64,000 nucleotides of DNA, taken from assembly GCF_034718895.1 (NCBI RefSeq), contig NZ_JAYERP010000001.1:2582501-2646500 (forward strand), in the 5' to 3' direction. The notes under the pieces are model-generated. The model was given only the letters and a program-made list of their open reading frames with translations. It did no database searches and was not told where the DNA came from. The DNA comes from Paenibacillus phoenicis (GTDB taxonomy: Bacteria > Bacillota > Bacilli > Paenibacillales > Paenibacillaceae). Numbering within the stretch: position 1 is the first letter of the stretch; each line of letters starts with the position of its first letter. A program made the position numbers and the translations under genes. Shown one piece after another: positions 17,900-28,070 of the stretch.

Positions 17900-18934
17900 T
17901 TATCGCTTGGAACGAAGGGCTGAACTACTTTTCGATTTGAATAAGTGGATATTATCCAAAGCCCGGCCCGTACCGATCGCCACACAGTCAAGCGGATTCT
18001 CCGCCACAATCACCGGCATGCCGGTTTCGCCGGCCAGCAGTTTATCCAGGTTACGCAGCAACGCGCCGCCGCCGGTCAATACGATTCCCCGGTCCATAAT
18101 GTCTGCTGCGAGTTCCGGCGGGCATTTCTCCAAAGTGACTTTCACCGCGTCCACGATTGCACCCACCGTATCGCTCAGCGCTTCGGAGATCTCGTCAGAA
18201 GTGATCGTGATCGTCTTCGGCAGTCCTGTCACGAGGTCGCGTCCGCGGATTTCCATCGTTTCAACCTTCTCCAGCGCAAGTGCGGAGCCGATATCCATCT
18301 TCAGCTGCTCGGCGGTTCTTTCCCCGATCATCAGGTTGTATTGGCGCTTGATATATTGGATGATCGCTTCATCCATTTCATCGCCTGCCACGCGGACGGA
18401 TTTGCTGGTGACGATCCCGCCCAGCGAGATCACCGCAACTTCCGTCGTCCCGCCGCCGATGTCCACGACCATGCTGCCGGTAGGTTCCCAAACCGGCAAA
18501 TCTGCGCCAATCGCCGCGGCGAACGGCTCCTCGATCGTGTAAGCTTCGCGTGCACCTGCTTGCTTCGTCGCGTCCTCAACAGCCCGCTGCTCAACGGCCG
18601 TGATCCCCGACGGTACGCAAACCATCACGTTCGGGTGGCGCTGGAACAACGAACGTTTCTTCTGCGCTTGACCAATAAAATATTTAATCATCGTTGCCGT
18701 TGTATCGAAATCAGCGATCACGCCATCCTTCATCGGACGGATCGCCCGAATGTTGCCGGGGGTTCTGCCGATCATCTTCTTGGCCGATTCTCCGACGGCC
18801 ACGATGTTTTTCGTGTCGGTATGAATCGCTACCACCGAAGGCTCGCGGACGATAATGCCCTTGCCTCTCGTATATACCAACGTATTTGCCGTCCCTAAAT
18901 CAATTCCCAAGTCTTTTGTAAAGCCACCCAACAT
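17900..18934 (-). CDS. mreB: Cell shape-determining actin homologue MreB
   Basis: A 344-residue actin-fold ATPase that forms filaments under the membrane and guides lateral wall synthesis. Motifs include [13 protein letters not shown] near the N-terminus (phosphate 1), [18 protein letters not shown] (phosphate 2) and [12 protein letters not shown] (adenosine). GAAAGGAAG precedes the ATG. It heads the mreBCD-minCD-rodA cluster. Confidence 0.97.
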   Translation of the reverse strand: MLGGFTKDLGIDLGTANTLVYTRGKGIIVREPSVVAIHTDTKNIVAVGESAKKMIGRTPGNIRAIRPMKDGVIADFDTTATMIKYFIGQAQKKRSLFQRHPNVMVCVPSGITAVEQRAVEDATKQAGAREAYTIEEPFAAAIGADLPVWEPTGSMVVDIGGGTTEVAVISLGGIVTSKSVRVAGDEMDEAIIQYIKRQYNLMIGERTAEQLKMDIGSALALEKVETMEIRGRDLVTGLPKTITITSDEISEALSDTVGAIVDAVKVTLEKCPPELAADIMDRGIVLTGGGALLRNLDKLLAGETGMPVIVAENPLDCVAIGTGRALDNIHLFKSKSSSALRSKR

Positions 18935-18966
18935 GCTGCTTCTTCCTTTCCTTCTGTATCTAACCT

Positions 18967-18995
18967 ATTATATTAGAGGTTGTTCAAAAAGTCAT
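18967..18995 (-). promoter_or_regulatory. Candidate mreB promoter using a dispersed repeat as -35
   Basis: The minus strand has ATGACT (18990-18995), 17 bp, then TATAAT (18967-18972), about 33 bp before mreB. The ATGACT lies inside the GTTCAA/AGTCATCTT repeat. Confidence 0.55.
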
Positions 18996-19000
18996 CTTCC
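18976..19000. repeat. GTTCAA-AGTCATCTT dispersed repeat, copy 1
   Basis: TAGAGGTTGTTCAAAAAGTC followed by ATCTTC matches copies near 24821 and 58243. It lies 5' of mreB in the radC-mreB gap. Confidence 0.7.
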
Positions 19001-19056
19001 GATCACGAAGTTCATCAATGATGCAAGTTCGACGGCGAATCTTGAATTCACTGAAG

Positions 19057-19752
19057 TTACATCAAGCCCCGTTCTTTCAAACTGACGAACTTGCCGTCCC
19101 CGATGACGATGTGATCGAGCACATCGATGCCGATAATTTCCCCCGCTTCGCAAAGCCTACGCGTCATCCGGATATCCTCCGGGCTTGGAGTGGGATCGCC
19201 GCTGGGATGATTGTGCGCACATACGACGGAAGCGCTGCTGCATTTGATCGCAGCCCGGAACACCTCGCGCGGATGCACAATCGATGCGTTCAGGCTTCCG
19301 ATCGAAAGCGTCTCTTGAGCAATGATATGATTTTTTGTATTCAAAAAAAGACATACAAAATGCTCTTTCTGCAAATAGCGCATTTGCTCCATCAATAGCT
19401 CAGCCGCATCGTGCGGACTGCGGATTACTGCTTGATCCGGAAGACGTGACTTGGCCAGTCGCTGCCCCAACTCAATCCCTGCCTTCAGCTGGACCGCTTT
19501 CGCAGGTCCGATGCCTTTCAGGCTCGTCATCTCTTCCAGGCTGACATCAACCAGCCCGCGCAGCCCGCCTAATTCGGCGAGCAATCGCTGGGCCATATGA
19601 ACTGCCGATTCCTGGCGTGTTCCTGTGCGGAGCAGGATCGCCAGCAATTCCGCATGGCTGAGCGCCCCCGCTCCGTATTTGATCATTCGTTCCCTTGGCC
19701 GCTCCTCAGAAGGAAGATCACGCAGCATATAGGGAGTTTGTGCTTGTTCCAT
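19057..19752 (-). CDS. radC: RadC family protein (JAMM/MPN+ domain)
   Basis: A 231-residue RadC-type protein. An N-terminal helix-hairpin-helix-like region (LVDVSLEEMTSLKGIGPAKA) is followed by a C-terminal JAMM metalloprotease-like motif HNHPSGDPTPSPED near residues 180-193. The historical DNA-repair annotation is not well supported in the literature, so the function is open. It lies between maf and mreB, as in B. subtilis. Confidence 0.93.
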   Translation of the reverse strand: MEQAQTPYMLRDLPSEERPRERMIKYGAGALSHAELLAILLRTGTRQESAVHMAQRLLAELGGLRGLVDVSLEEMTSLKGIGPAKAVQLKAGIELGQRLAKSRLPDQAVIRSPHDAAELLMEQMRYLQKEHFVCLFLNTKNHIIAQETLSIGSLNASIVHPREVFRAAIKCSSASVVCAHNHPSGDPTPSPEDIRMTRRLCEAGEIIGIDVLDHIVIGDGKFVSLKERGLM

Positions 19753-19880
19753 CGCTATCCCCCGCTTCCGAATGGGTTCGGGTCGCTCCCGGTTATTCCG
19801 GTTACGCCCGTCCTAAGTTCGGAAGGATATGCTTTATCACTTCCCGATGACCTGCCATCACGGCAAGCTCAGCCTCCTGC

Positions 19881-20486
19881 TTACAGCACCTGAATGTCGA
19901 AATCCTTCAGCATGTCCACGAGCAGCGAGACCGGCAAGCCGACCACATTAAAATAACATCCTTCAATTCCAGTAACGATCGTAGCGCCAAGTCCTTGAAT
20001 CGCATAGGCCCCAGCCTTGTCCAATCCTTCCCCGCTGCGGGCGTAGGCTTGAATTTCCGCTTCGGTCAATGCCTTCATCCTTACAGTCGTCGCCCGGTAA
20101 TCAACGTGACGTCGCCCCGTTAAGGCGTCCATGCAGGCTACGCCAGTATACACCACATGCTCTCGTCCCTGCAGGCTTCGCAGCATATCCGCTGCCTCTT
20201 GGGTGTCCTTCGGTTTACCCAAAACTTCGCCGTCTCGGACCACGATCGTATCGCTCCCGACGATCACCGCATTGCGGTCTGCCGAAGGATCAAGCCCCCG
20301 GTAAACGGCTTCCGCTTTGCGCCCGGCAAGCTCCATCACGATTTGCTCCGGCGATAACGATGCTTCGAAAGATTCCTCTGTATGGCTTGGTACCACTTCG
20401 AAAGGAATCGCCAGAGATGCGACTAATTCACGCCTGCGAGGTGAAGTGGAAGCAAGAATAATCCGGCGCAAATTTGCGGTATCCAT
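19881..20486 (-). CDS. maf: Maf nucleotide pyrophosphatase
   Basis: A 201-residue Maf/YhdE-type nucleoside triphosphate pyrophosphatase that hydrolyses non-canonical or specific NTPs; overexpression inhibits septation in B. subtilis. Motifs are STSPRRRELVASL near the N-terminus, VIVGSDTIVV and QGLGATIVTGIEGCYFNVVG. The ATG at 20486 follows AAAGGAGAG; the frame continues upstream, but that extension has no homology signal. Confidence 0.93.
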   Translation of the reverse strand: MDTANLRRIILASTSPRRRELVASLAIPFEVVPSHTEESFEASLSPEQIVMELAGRKAEAVYRGLDPSADRNAVIVGSDTIVVRDGEVLGKPKDTQEAADMLRSLQGREHVVYTGVACMDALTGRRHVDYRATTVRMKALTEAEIQAYARSGEGLDKAGAYAIQGLGATIVTGIEGCYFNVVGLPVSLLVDMLKDFDIQVL

Positions 20487-20643
20487 TATGGAACTCTCCT
20501 TTGTAGAAAACGAATTGATGTCCTGAATGGTTACATGCATAAGTTGGTAAAAAATAGATAAGAATCGACAACGGTTTGCTGTCATCCCCGCCATTTTTTG
20601 ACACTAACCTATTATAAGATTATTATGGCCCCAGGCGCAAACA

Positions 20644-20682
20644 CAAAAAGGACAGGGGAAACTATTTCCAGCCCCCTGTCTT
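20644..20682 (-). terminator. Terminator after the SPOR-domain gene
   Basis: A GACAGGGG...CCCCTGTC-type stem on the minus strand is followed by a T-run, shortly after the stop at 20707. Confidence 0.85.
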
Positions 20683-20706
20683 TGGATTAAATGACCTGTT
20701 GCATAT

Positions 20707-21867
20707 TTATACTCCGTCGTGAACGAGTGACTGCTCGGCCATAATGAAGCGCATCATCTCATTTTGTACTTCCCAGAGCAGTGTTTTTGCCCCGTTTTTC
20801 TGATATTCGCTCATGGCCTCGACCGCCCCGTTGATCGCTTTCTCCATTTCACCGGCCAGGGCTGCCCCCGCCGTAGACCATTTCCCGCGGATCGCCGAAG
20901 CGCTTTGTGTCCAGGCCTGGTGCTTGGCCCCCAATTGCTCTAGTTCCGGGTGCTGCTGCGGCTGCGGGTCCGCTTCGGTCAGCAGCGCTGCGGACGAGGT
21001 GCTAAGCAGGTCAACCAGCTCTGCGCTCTGCGCCATAAACCCTTCCAACGCTTCGCGTTCGCCGGCAAATGGGACGTTAGCCGCTGCCGGGAACGAGATC
21101 TCGTGCAAAATCAGGTTCACACCTGCCGCCTTCAGTTGACCGGTAAGCAGTTTCGATTGCTCTCTATCCGTGGAGACCCCGGCATAAACCCGTTTCTCGT
21201 CGACCGTATCCCGGGCAGCTGCAATACCGGACGCTTGCAGTTCCTCCTGCGCCAGCTGCACCCCCTGCGCCGTGCTAAACACGCCATATTGCAGGAAGTA
21301 GTAAGTCTGCTCCGGCAATGCGACGCTAATAAGCGGAACGTTATCCTCGGTTGCGGGGTCCTCCCCTTCAATCTCCCCCATGGCCGGCTGGCTTGCTGTG
21401 TCTCCCGATTCCACCTGCTGCGGCGTGTTCGTGTTAATCCCTGGAAGAGGGAGTTCGATCTCCTGATTAAATAAAGATAGCACGACATACCCAAACAGTG
21501 CGCCCGTAACAATCGCTCCGGTCAAAGAGCCGGCCACCTTCCACCAGGAGGTTCGGTGAGGACGGGTATAGATGGGAGGGGTCTCCTCCTGCCACTCTGT
21601 CTGCCAAGGGTCTTTGTCGTAAATTTCTTCCCAATCGTCCCGAGTTGTCCCCATCGGATCTTGGCGTTGTCTCTGGTCTTGTCCGCCCGGAAAGACAGTG
21701 AGCCCCATCCCTGTATGGTCCGTGAAGGGATCCCCCCATTCCTCTACCGTCTCTACCGCTCGATATTGGGGTGTCGTCCTCCGTATCGGCTCCTCAGCAA
21801 TCTCCCGCTCCGGCCGGATTTCCCGGCCATCCCTGTCAAACCGGAATGTCATTTTGGCTTTGTTCAC
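20707..21867 (-). CDS. SPOR-domain membrane protein
   Basis: A 386-residue protein: a charged cytoplasmic N-terminus of about 110 residues, one membrane segment (VAGSLTGAIVTGALFGYVVL), an acidic linker, a SPOR-like domain near residues 185-260 (YYFLQYGVFSTAQGVQLAQE) and a helical C-terminal region. SPOR domains bind denuded peptidoglycan at septa or spore cortex. The start is GTG at 21865-21867 because AAGGAG lies ten bases upstream; an ATG 39 bp further upstream has no site. Its own terminator suggests a single-gene unit between maf and murC. Precise role unknown. Confidence 0.78.
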   Translation of the reverse strand: MNKAKMTFRFDRDGREIRPEREIAEEPIRRTTPQYRAVETVEEWGDPFTDHTGMGLTVFPGGQDQRQRQDPMGTTRDDWEEIYDKDPWQTEWQEETPPIYTRPHRTSWWKVAGSLTGAIVTGALFGYVVLSLFNQEIELPLPGINTNTPQQVESGDTASQPAMGEIEGEDPATEDNVPLISVALPEQTYYFLQYGVFSTAQGVQLAQEELQASGIAAARDTVDEKRVYAGVSTDREQSKLLTGQLKAAGVNLILHEISFPAAANVPFAGEREALEGFMAQSAELVDLLSTSSAALLTEADPQPQQHPELEQLGAKHQAWTQSASAIRGKWSTAGAALAGEMEKAINGAVEAMSEYQKNGAKTLLWEVQNEMMRFIMAEQSLVHDGV

Positions 21868-21966
21868 GGTCCGCACGCTCCTTGTCCATTCTTCTACCCT
21901 ATCCATATGAACGCGAACTAACGGTTATGCCAAGCCTAAAGAGGTGAGGTTCGTAGATTGTAAGAA

Positions 21967-22015
21967 ACGAAAAAAACGGCCTCCCCGGGAACCAAAGCCC
22001 GGTAAAGACCGTTTA
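21967..22015 (-). terminator. Terminator after murC
   Basis: AAACGGTCTTTACCGGG...CCCGGGGAGGCCGTTTTTTT on the minus strand forms an imperfect but strong hairpin with a T tail. Confidence 0.85.
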
Positions 22016-22039
22016 TACTGAAGGGTAAAGCTTGAGGCT

Positions 22040-23425
22040 TTAGTTAGACAGCCCTTTGGTCAGCTCGTACCCCACTTTGTAGATGTCGCCCGCGCCCATC
22101 GTCAGCACGAGATCGCCAGGCTTCAAACGATGCTGCAAATCGGCAATTACGTCCTGCTTCGTCGGCAAGTAACGAGCGCCGGGATTGCTGTTTTGTTTGA
22201 TCAATTCGACCAGCTTCGAGGAGCTCACGCCTTCGATCGCTTTCTCTCCGGCCGGCGAATAAATATCGGTGATGATCACCTCATCCGCTTCTCCAAACGC
22301 CCGGCTGAACGCATCCAACAAGAAGAAGGTGCGTGTATAACGCTGCGGCTGGAAGACGGCGATAATCCGCTTGCCGGTCGCCTTGGCCGCTGCGATCGTC
22401 GCTTGGATTTCCGTCGGATGGTGAGCGTAATCGTCGATGATCAGAATGCCGTTCTTCTCCCCAAGCACCTGGAAGCGGCGCTTCGCGCCATGGAAGTGGC
22501 GCAACGCTTTTACAATTTCATTGAACGGAATGCCTGCCTCCATGCAGACGATGACGGTCGCCATGGCGTTGTAAACATTATGCCGACCAGGCACAGACAA
22601 TTCCACCGTACCAAGCTCCCGGTCGCCTTGATGCATCTTAAAGGTTACACAGCGATCCCCAAGCTCGATCTCCCGGGCCGTATAATCGCAGTTGGTTTCG
22701 ATGCCGTACGTAATCATCTGGCTTTGAACCCGAGGAAGCAATTCCCGTATGTTCGGGTCGTCTCCGCATACGACAGCCTTGCCGTCCGGTTTAATCTGAT
22801 TCAGAAATTGCACGTAGGCTTCCTTCAGGCGATTGAAGTCACCGCCGTAGTTTTCCAAATGGTCGGCCTCGATGTTGGTCACTACGCCAAGCGATGGATA
22901 GTACTGCAAGAAGGAGCCGTCGCTTTCGTCAGCTTCCGCAACCACGCATTTTCCTTGTCCGGCTTTGGCATTCGTGCCCATGTCCATAATTTCCCCGCCG
23001 ATAATGTAGGTTGGGTCGGTGCCGCAAAGCTCCATCGCCAGCGCGATCATCGACGAGGTTGTCGTTTTGCCATGAGCTCCGGCTACAGCTACACCGTTTC
23101 GCTCATTTAACAGCCGGGCCAGCATCTGAGAGCGATGCAGCACCGGTATGCCTTGCTCTTGGGCTTCCAAACGCTCCACATTATCCTGCGGCAGCGCCGT
23201 AGAGTAAACGACCAAATCCGCCCCATGCACGTGTTCGGCGGTGTGGCCGATGTAGATTTTTGCTCCCTTCGCGGCGAGCTTCTCCGTCAACTCTTGGGAG
23301 GCAACGTCCGATCCCGTGACGGTATACCCCATTTCCAGCATCACGCGGGCAATGGCGCTCATGCCATATCCGCCGATACCGATAAAATGTACGTGTTGTT
23401 CGGTCGTATTTAACAAAATGGTCAC
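22040..23425 (-). CDS. murC: UDP-N-acetylmuramate-L-alanine ligase
   Basis: Adds L-Ala to UDP-MurNAc, the first amino acid of the peptidoglycan stem peptide. The 461-residue Mur ligase has the N-terminal UDP-binding [18 protein letters not shown], the ATP P-loop [13 protein letters not shown] near residues 118-130, and the C-terminal [14 protein letters not shown] motif. The ATG overlaps the folC stop (ATGA), so the two genes form a coupled pair. Confidence 0.96.
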   Translation of the reverse strand: MTILLNTTEQHVHFIGIGGYGMSAIARVMLEMGYTVTGSDVASQELTEKLAAKGAKIYIGHTAEHVHGADLVVYSTALPQDNVERLEAQEQGIPVLHRSQMLARLLNERNGVAVAGAHGKTTTSSMIALAMELCGTDPTYIIGGEIMDMGTNAKAGQGKCVVAEADESDGSFLQYYPSLGVVTNIEADHLENYGGDFNRLKEAYVQFLNQIKPDGKAVVCGDDPNIRELLPRVQSQMITYGIETNCDYTAREIELGDRCVTFKMHQGDRELGTVELSVPGRHNVYNAMATVIVCMEAGIPFNEIVKALRHFHGAKRRFQVLGEKNGILIIDDYAHHPTEIQATIAAAKATGKRIIAVFQPQRYTRTFFLLDAFSRAFGEADEVIITDIYSPAGEKAIEGVSSSKLVELIKQNSNPGARYLPTKQDVIADLQHRLKPGDLVLTMGAGDIYKVGYELTKGLSN

Positions 23426-24795
23426 CAGCCTTTTTCAGAATCGGTTTGATGCAAAAGGGCCGCCCGCACGTCCGAGATCAGATACAACGTGCCGGTGACT
23501 ACCCCAAGATCCTCCCGTTCCGTCCGTGACTCCAAAAGCGAAAGGGCTTTTCTCCAGTCACGTTCCACGATGATTTCCAAATCCGCTTTCGCTTCTATCC
23601 CCTGTAGTTCGGCCACGAGTTCATACAACGCATCGGCGTCCATTTTCCGGCGAAAATCGGGCTCGGTCAGAATTAGCGTATCCACTATTGGTAATATATG
23701 CTTCAAGTAGCCCTGATGATGCTTATTGGCCAGCATCCCCATCATCAAATGCAGCTTGCGGTATTGGAACGCTTCAGGCAGGCTTTTCGCCAGCGAAGCG
23801 GCACCTTCCGGATTATGTGCTCCGTCCAATACAAGGCGAGGTTCCTCCCGCACCACTTCCAGCCGTCCGGCCCAGAAGGAAGTACGGAAACCGTCCTGCA
23901 CCTGTTCATCCTCGAGGATAAAAGCCATATACTGCCGCAGCACTTCCAGCACCATCATGACGCCGGCGGCGTTCTTGCATTGATGCTCCCCAAGCATGCG
24001 AATCGTAAAATCCATCTCCCGGAATGGACCTTGAAAATGCAACTGCTGCTCCTTGACATCCACCGCCACCCGCTCGTACCGGAACTGCTCCCCCATCAGA
24101 TAGAGGGTAGCATGCTTGGCTGCCGCCGTTTCCTTCAGTACGGCAACAGCCTCCGGCTGCTCGGCGCAGCTGACCACGGGTACCCCCGCCTTGATAATGC
24201 CAGCTTTCTCGCGGGCGATTTGCTCGATTGTGTCGCCAAGGACGTCCATGTGATCCAAGCCGATGTTCGTAATCAAAGAGACGATCGGCGTCACAATATT
24301 GGTCACATCCATCCTTCCCCCAAGCCCGGTCTCCCATACTACCACATCGGGGTAACACACTTCCGCAAAATACAAAATCGCGATCGCTGTGCTCACCTCG
24401 AACATGGTTGGGGATCCCAGTTCGGTGCCGGCGATTTCAGCCACCAATGGAGCAACCCGGTTCGCCAGCTCGAGCAGCACCGTCTCGGGGATATCTTCCT
24501 CATCATATTGGAAGCGATTCGTGAATTTTGTGATGTAAGGGGACGTATACGTCCCCACATGATAACCGCATTCCCGCAGTGTTCGGGTCAGGAAAGCGCA
24601 GGAGGAGCCTTTACCGTTCGTCCCTGCCACATGAATAAATTTCAGCCTCCGTTCGGGATGGCCTAACTTTTCCATCATGAGCTCGATCCGTTCCAAGCCG
24701 GGACGGATGCCAAACGGCAGCAGCCCGTTGATCCAATCGACCGCTTCAGCATAGCTGTTCAGCGGCCGTGTTTCTTCCTCTGTACGATCCCCCAT
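23422..24795 (-). CDS. folC: Folylpolyglutamate synthase / dihydrofolate synthase
   Basis: Adds glutamates to folates (and may make dihydrofolate from dihydropteroate). The 457-residue Mur-ligase-fold enzyme has the P-loop [14 protein letters not shown] near residue 55, [12 protein letters not shown], and the C-terminal [16 protein letters not shown] 24795 is preferred because AAGGTG is spaced for it; another ATG 15 bp upstream lacks a site. It follows valS as in B. subtilis, but with a palindromic repeat in between. Confidence 0.93.
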   Translation of the reverse strand: MGDRTEEETRPLNSYAEAVDWINGLLPFGIRPGLERIELMMEKLGHPERRLKFIHVAGTNGKGSSCAFLTRTLRECGYHVGTYTSPYITKFTNRFQYDEEDIPETVLLELANRVAPLVAEIAGTELGSPTMFEVSTAIAILYFAEVCYPDVVVWETGLGGRMDVTNIVTPIVSLITNIGLDHMDVLGDTIEQIAREKAGIIKAGVPVVSCAEQPEAVAVLKETAAAKHATLYLMGEQFRYERVAVDVKEQQLHFQGPFREMDFTIRMLGEHQCKNAAGVMMVLEVLRQYMAFILEDEQVQDGFRTSFWAGRLEVVREEPRLVLDGAHNPEGAASLAKSLPEAFQYRKLHLMMGMLANKHHQGYLKHILPIVDTLILTEPDFRRKMDADALYELVAELQGIEAKADLEIIVERDWRKALSLLESRTEREDLGVVTGTLYLISDVRAALLHQTDSEKGW

Positions 24796-24820
24796 GTCAG
24801 TCACCTTCATTTAATATTAG

Positions 24821-24885
24821 TGTAGTTCAAGAAGTCATCTTCGAAAGCCTTTTCTTCGGTGCTCCAAACCTGACTTCTTGAACTT
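24821..24885. repeat. GTTCAA-AGTCATCTT dispersed repeat, copy 2, as a palindrome
   Basis: GTTCAAGAAGTCA (24825-24837) and TGACTTCTTGAAC (24871-24883) are a perfect 13-bp inverted repeat around a 33-bp loop, between folC and valS. There is no T-run, so it is not a standard terminator. The left arm belongs to the same family as 18976 and 58243. Confidence 0.8.
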
Positions 24886-24895
24886 TTATTTTCAA

Positions 24896-27571
24896 TTAAC
24901 CTTTCAGCTCCGCAATCCGTGCCAGCACCTTATCGCGTTTCTCGGAATAATCGGCCATCTTCGCCCGTTCTTCCTCGATGACTTTAGCCGGCGCTTTGGA
25001 CACAAAGCCCTCGTTGGCCAGCTTCTTCTCAACGCGTTCCACTTCTTTGTTCAGATGGTCGAGTTCCTTCGTCAGCCGCTCGATTTCCTGTCCGATATCA
25101 ATCAGACCCGACAGCGGCAGGAACAGCTCGGCTCCCGTTACAACAGCGGTCATCGCCTTATCCGGCACGCCGGCGTTCAGCGAAGCCTCGTACTCCGACG
25201 TATTGCAGAAACGGCGGATGTAATGCTCGTTGCGGGACAACACTTCCAGCACTTCCGCGCTGCCCGGCTTGATGACGAGCTCGATCTTTTTGCTCATCGG
25301 CACATTCACTTCGGCGCGGATATTCCGCACAGCGCGAATGACATCGATCAGCAGATTCATTTCCTGAACAGCGTCCGGTGCTTCCAGCGCAGGGTCGTAT
25401 TCCGGCCAAGCCGCCAGCGTAATCGTTTCGCCAGAATGCGGCAAATGCTGCCATATTTCCTCGGAAATAAACGGCATAAACGGATGGATCATGCGCAGCG
25501 TGCGATCGAGCACATAGGCCAGCACAGATTGGGTTTTCTTCTTAGCCGCAGCATCTTCCCCGTACAGGGACAGCTTGGCGAATTCGATATACCAGTCGCA
25601 CAGATCGTCCCAGATGAAGTTGTACAGCAATCGACCGGTTTCTCCGAATTCGTAAGCGTCGATCAGGCGGGTAATTTCCTTGGCCGTCTCGTTCATCCGG
25701 TGTAAAATCCAGCGATCCGCCGTCGACAGCTCGCCGCTGATATCGATATCCTCGTACTTCACGCCCTCCAGGTTCATCAACGCAAAACGCGAAGCGTTCC
25801 AAATCTTGTTGGCGAAGTTGCGGGCTTGCTCAACGCGTTCCCAACGGAAACGCAGGTCTTGCCCCGGCGTGTTGCTGGTGGACAGCATGTAACGCATTGC
25901 ATCGGCACCGTACTTCTCAATAACTTCAATTGGATCGACGCCGTTGCCCAGCGATTTGGACATTTTGCGCCCTTCACTGTCGCGGACGAGGCCGTGGATC
26001 AGTACATCCTTGAACGGAACTTGACCGGTGAATTCCAGCGAAGTGAAGATCATCCGGGCAACCCAGAAGTAAATGATATCGTAACCGGTGGAAAGAACGG
26101 ACGTTGGGAAATAGCGCTTGAGATCCGCACTATCCTCATCCGGCCAGCCCAGTGTGGAGAACGGCCAAAGTGCAGAGCTAAACCACGTATCCAGCACGTC
26201 CTCGTCTTGTCGGATATCGTCGCGTCCCAGCTTGGCCCGTGCTTCTTCCTCACTGCGGGCTACAACCATTTCGCCGGTCTCGTCGCAATACCAGGCCGGA
26301 ATGCGGTGACCCCACCACAATTGGCGGGAAACACACCAATCGCGTACGTTCTCGATCCAGTTCAAATAAATTTTCTCGAACCGATCCGGTACGAAGTTAA
26401 CGCCGTTCCCCGATTTTTGCGCTTCAATCGCTTTTTCCGCGAGCGGCTTCATCTTCACGAACCATTGCGTCGACAGATACGGCTCAACCACAACGCCGGT
26501 CCGTTCACTATGACCAACCTGATGCACGTGATCCTCGATTTTGATCAGCACGCCCATCTCCTGCAAATCCTTCACGATCTGCTTGCGGCATTCGAAGCGG
26601 TCGAGGCCTTGATACTTGCCGGCTTCAGCATTCATCTTGCCGGTCTCGTCCATCACGTTAATTTGCGGCAGGTTATGGCGCAAACCAACTTCGAAGTCAT
26701 TCGGGTCATGCGCCGGGGTGATTTTTACCGCGCCGCTGCCAAACTCTTTCTCCACGTATTCATCGGCGATAATCGGGATTTCACGGTCAACGATCGGCAG
26801 ACGAAGCGTTTTGCCGACCAGATGGCGATAACGTTCATCCTCAGGATGAACAGCAACGGCGGTATCGCCGAGCATCGTCTCTGGACGAGTCGTCGCCACG
26901 GTGATATAGCCGCTTCCATCGCTCAGCGGATACTGAAGATGGTACAGATGCCCGTTAACTTCTTTATATTCTACCTCGATATCGGAAAGCGCCGTACGCG
27001 CCGCCGGATCCCAGTTGATAATGTATTTGCCGCGGTAAATCAAGCCTTTCTCATAAAGCTTCACGAACACTTCGCGAACCGCTTGGGACAAGCCCTCGTC
27101 CAATGTAAACCGCTCGCGCGAATAATCGAGCGAAGCGCCCATTTTGGCCCACTGTTCATGAATCGTTTCCGCATACTGGTCCTTCCAGGCCCATACTTGT
27201 TCGAGGAACTTCTCGCGGCCCAGGTCGTATCGGGATACGCCTTGCTCTCTAAGCCGCTGCTCCACTCTCGTTTGAGTTGCAATCCCCGCATGGTCCATCC
27301 CGGGCAGCCACAACGCGTCATATCCCTGCATTCGCTTGGTCCGGGTCAAAATATCCTGCAGCGTCAAATCCAGCGCATGCCCGATATGCAGCATCCCGGT
27401 TACGTTAGGCGGCGGAATCACGATCGTGTAGGGCTTGGCATCCGGCCGTTGTCCGGCTTTAAAGAAGCCGTTCTCCAACCAATAACGGTGCCATTTCTGC
27501 TCCGCTGCTTTCGGATCGTACGTCGTCGGCATTTCTACCGACGAAGTTTGTTGATCTTGATTTTCTGTCAT
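24896..27571 (-). CDS. valS: Valyl-tRNA synthetase
   Basis: A class I synthetase of 891 residues that charges tRNA-Val and edits mischarged Thr. It has the HIGH motif ([18 protein letters not shown]) near residue 53, the editing domain, the KMSKS motif ([14 protein letters not shown]) and a C-terminal coiled coil ([20 protein letters not shown]) that binds tRNA. The ATG at 27571 is preceded by GGAGG; an alternative start is 9 bp upstream. A valine T-box lies upstream, so expression should respond to uncharged tRNA-Val. Confidence 0.97.
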   Translation of the reverse strand: MTENQDQQTSSVEMPTTYDPKAAEQKWHRYWLENGFFKAGQRPDAKPYTIVIPPPNVTGMLHIGHALDLTLQDILTRTKRMQGYDALWLPGMDHAGIATQTRVEQRLREQGVSRYDLGREKFLEQVWAWKDQYAETIHEQWAKMGASLDYSRERFTLDEGLSQAVREVFVKLYEKGLIYRGKYIINWDPAARTALSDIEVEYKEVNGHLYHLQYPLSDGSGYITVATTRPETMLGDTAVAVHPEDERYRHLVGKTLRLPIVDREIPIIADEYVEKEFGSGAVKITPAHDPNDFEVGLRHNLPQINVMDETGKMNAEAGKYQGLDRFECRKQIVKDLQEMGVLIKIEDHVHQVGHSERTGVVVEPYLSTQWFVKMKPLAEKAIEAQKSGNGVNFVPDRFEKIYLNWIENVRDWCVSRQLWWGHRIPAWYCDETGEMVVARSEEEARAKLGRDDIRQDEDVLDTWFSSALWPFSTLGWPDEDSADLKRYFPTSVLSTGYDIIYFWVARMIFTSLEFTGQVPFKDVLIHGLVRDSEGRKMSKSLGNGVDPIEVIEKYGADAMRYMLSTSNTPGQDLRFRWERVEQARNFANKIWNASRFALMNLEGVKYEDIDISGELSTADRWILHRMNETAKEITRLIDAYEFGETGRLLYNFIWDDLCDWYIEFAKLSLYGEDAAAKKKTQSVLAYVLDRTLRMIHPFMPFISEEIWQHLPHSGETITLAAWPEYDPALEAPDAVQEMNLLIDVIRAVRNIRAEVNVPMSKKIELVIKPGSAEVLEVLSRNEHYIRRFCNTSEYEASLNAGVPDKAMTAVVTGAELFLPLSGLIDIGQEIERLTKELDHLNKEVERVEKKLANEGFVSKAPAKVIEEERAKMADYSEKRDKVLARIAELKG

Positions 27572-27699
27572 CCTATTCAACCTCCGTTACAAATAAGCAT
27601 AGCCTTGGCGATCCCAAGATAGTCGACTGGCGTCATCAGCTCCACACCGTGTGCATAAGACTTCGGGACGGGCTTTCGCGCCTACTTCATGCTGCCTAA

Positions 27700-28007
27700 G
27701 AAAAAACAAAAAGCCCTTCGTCTCAAAGGACGAAAGGCTTTACTTTCGCGGTACCACCTTTGTTTCGCATCAATGGCATCCGGTTCATTCACCATCCGGT
27801 GCAAGAAATGCGACTCTCATGCAGATAACGGCTGCTGCCGGTCCGTTCTAACCCCATATGATATGCTGCTCAAACGGACAACTCCCGGGCGACTTCGGTG
27901 AGCTACATGTCCTGCAGAATCTCTCAGCCGTGGATTCCGCTCTCTGAAGGGTACGCTGCCTACTCTTCCCGTTCCAAGTCTTTGCCATAGATCTTATTAC
28001 TTTAATC
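27700..28007 (-). promoter_or_regulatory. T-box riboswitch controlling valS
   Basis: The minus-strand leader contains the T-box core AGGTGGTACCGCG (27747-27759), whose loop pairs with the tRNA acceptor end. A strong terminator with a GACGAAGGGCTTTTTG arm follows (about 27705-27741). An AGTA-like segment (GGGAAGAGTAG) and GAAGTCGCC lie further upstream; GTC at 27891-27893 is a candidate valine specifier codon. Uncharged tRNA-Val would stabilise the antiterminator and turn valS on. Confidence 0.93.
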
Positions 28008-28013
28008 TATATT

Positions 28014-28042
28014 ATCATAACTTGGAAAGGAACGGGAGTCAA
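28014..28042 (-). promoter_or_regulatory. valS promoter
   Basis: TTGACT (28037-28042), 17 bp and TATGAT (28014-28019) on the minus strand, just ahead of the T-box leader and after the spoVID stop. Confidence 0.75.
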
Positions 28043-28070
28043 CAATCCGCCTGATTTCACGGGGAGATCC

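Noticed and set aside
17945..18898. A 317-codon plus-strand frame opposite mreB
   Set aside because: Shadow of mreB, with no start signal of its own.
25826..27622. A 598-codon open frame on the plus strand opposite valS
   Set aside because: Antisense shadow of valS; composition mirrors the synthetase and no family is visible.
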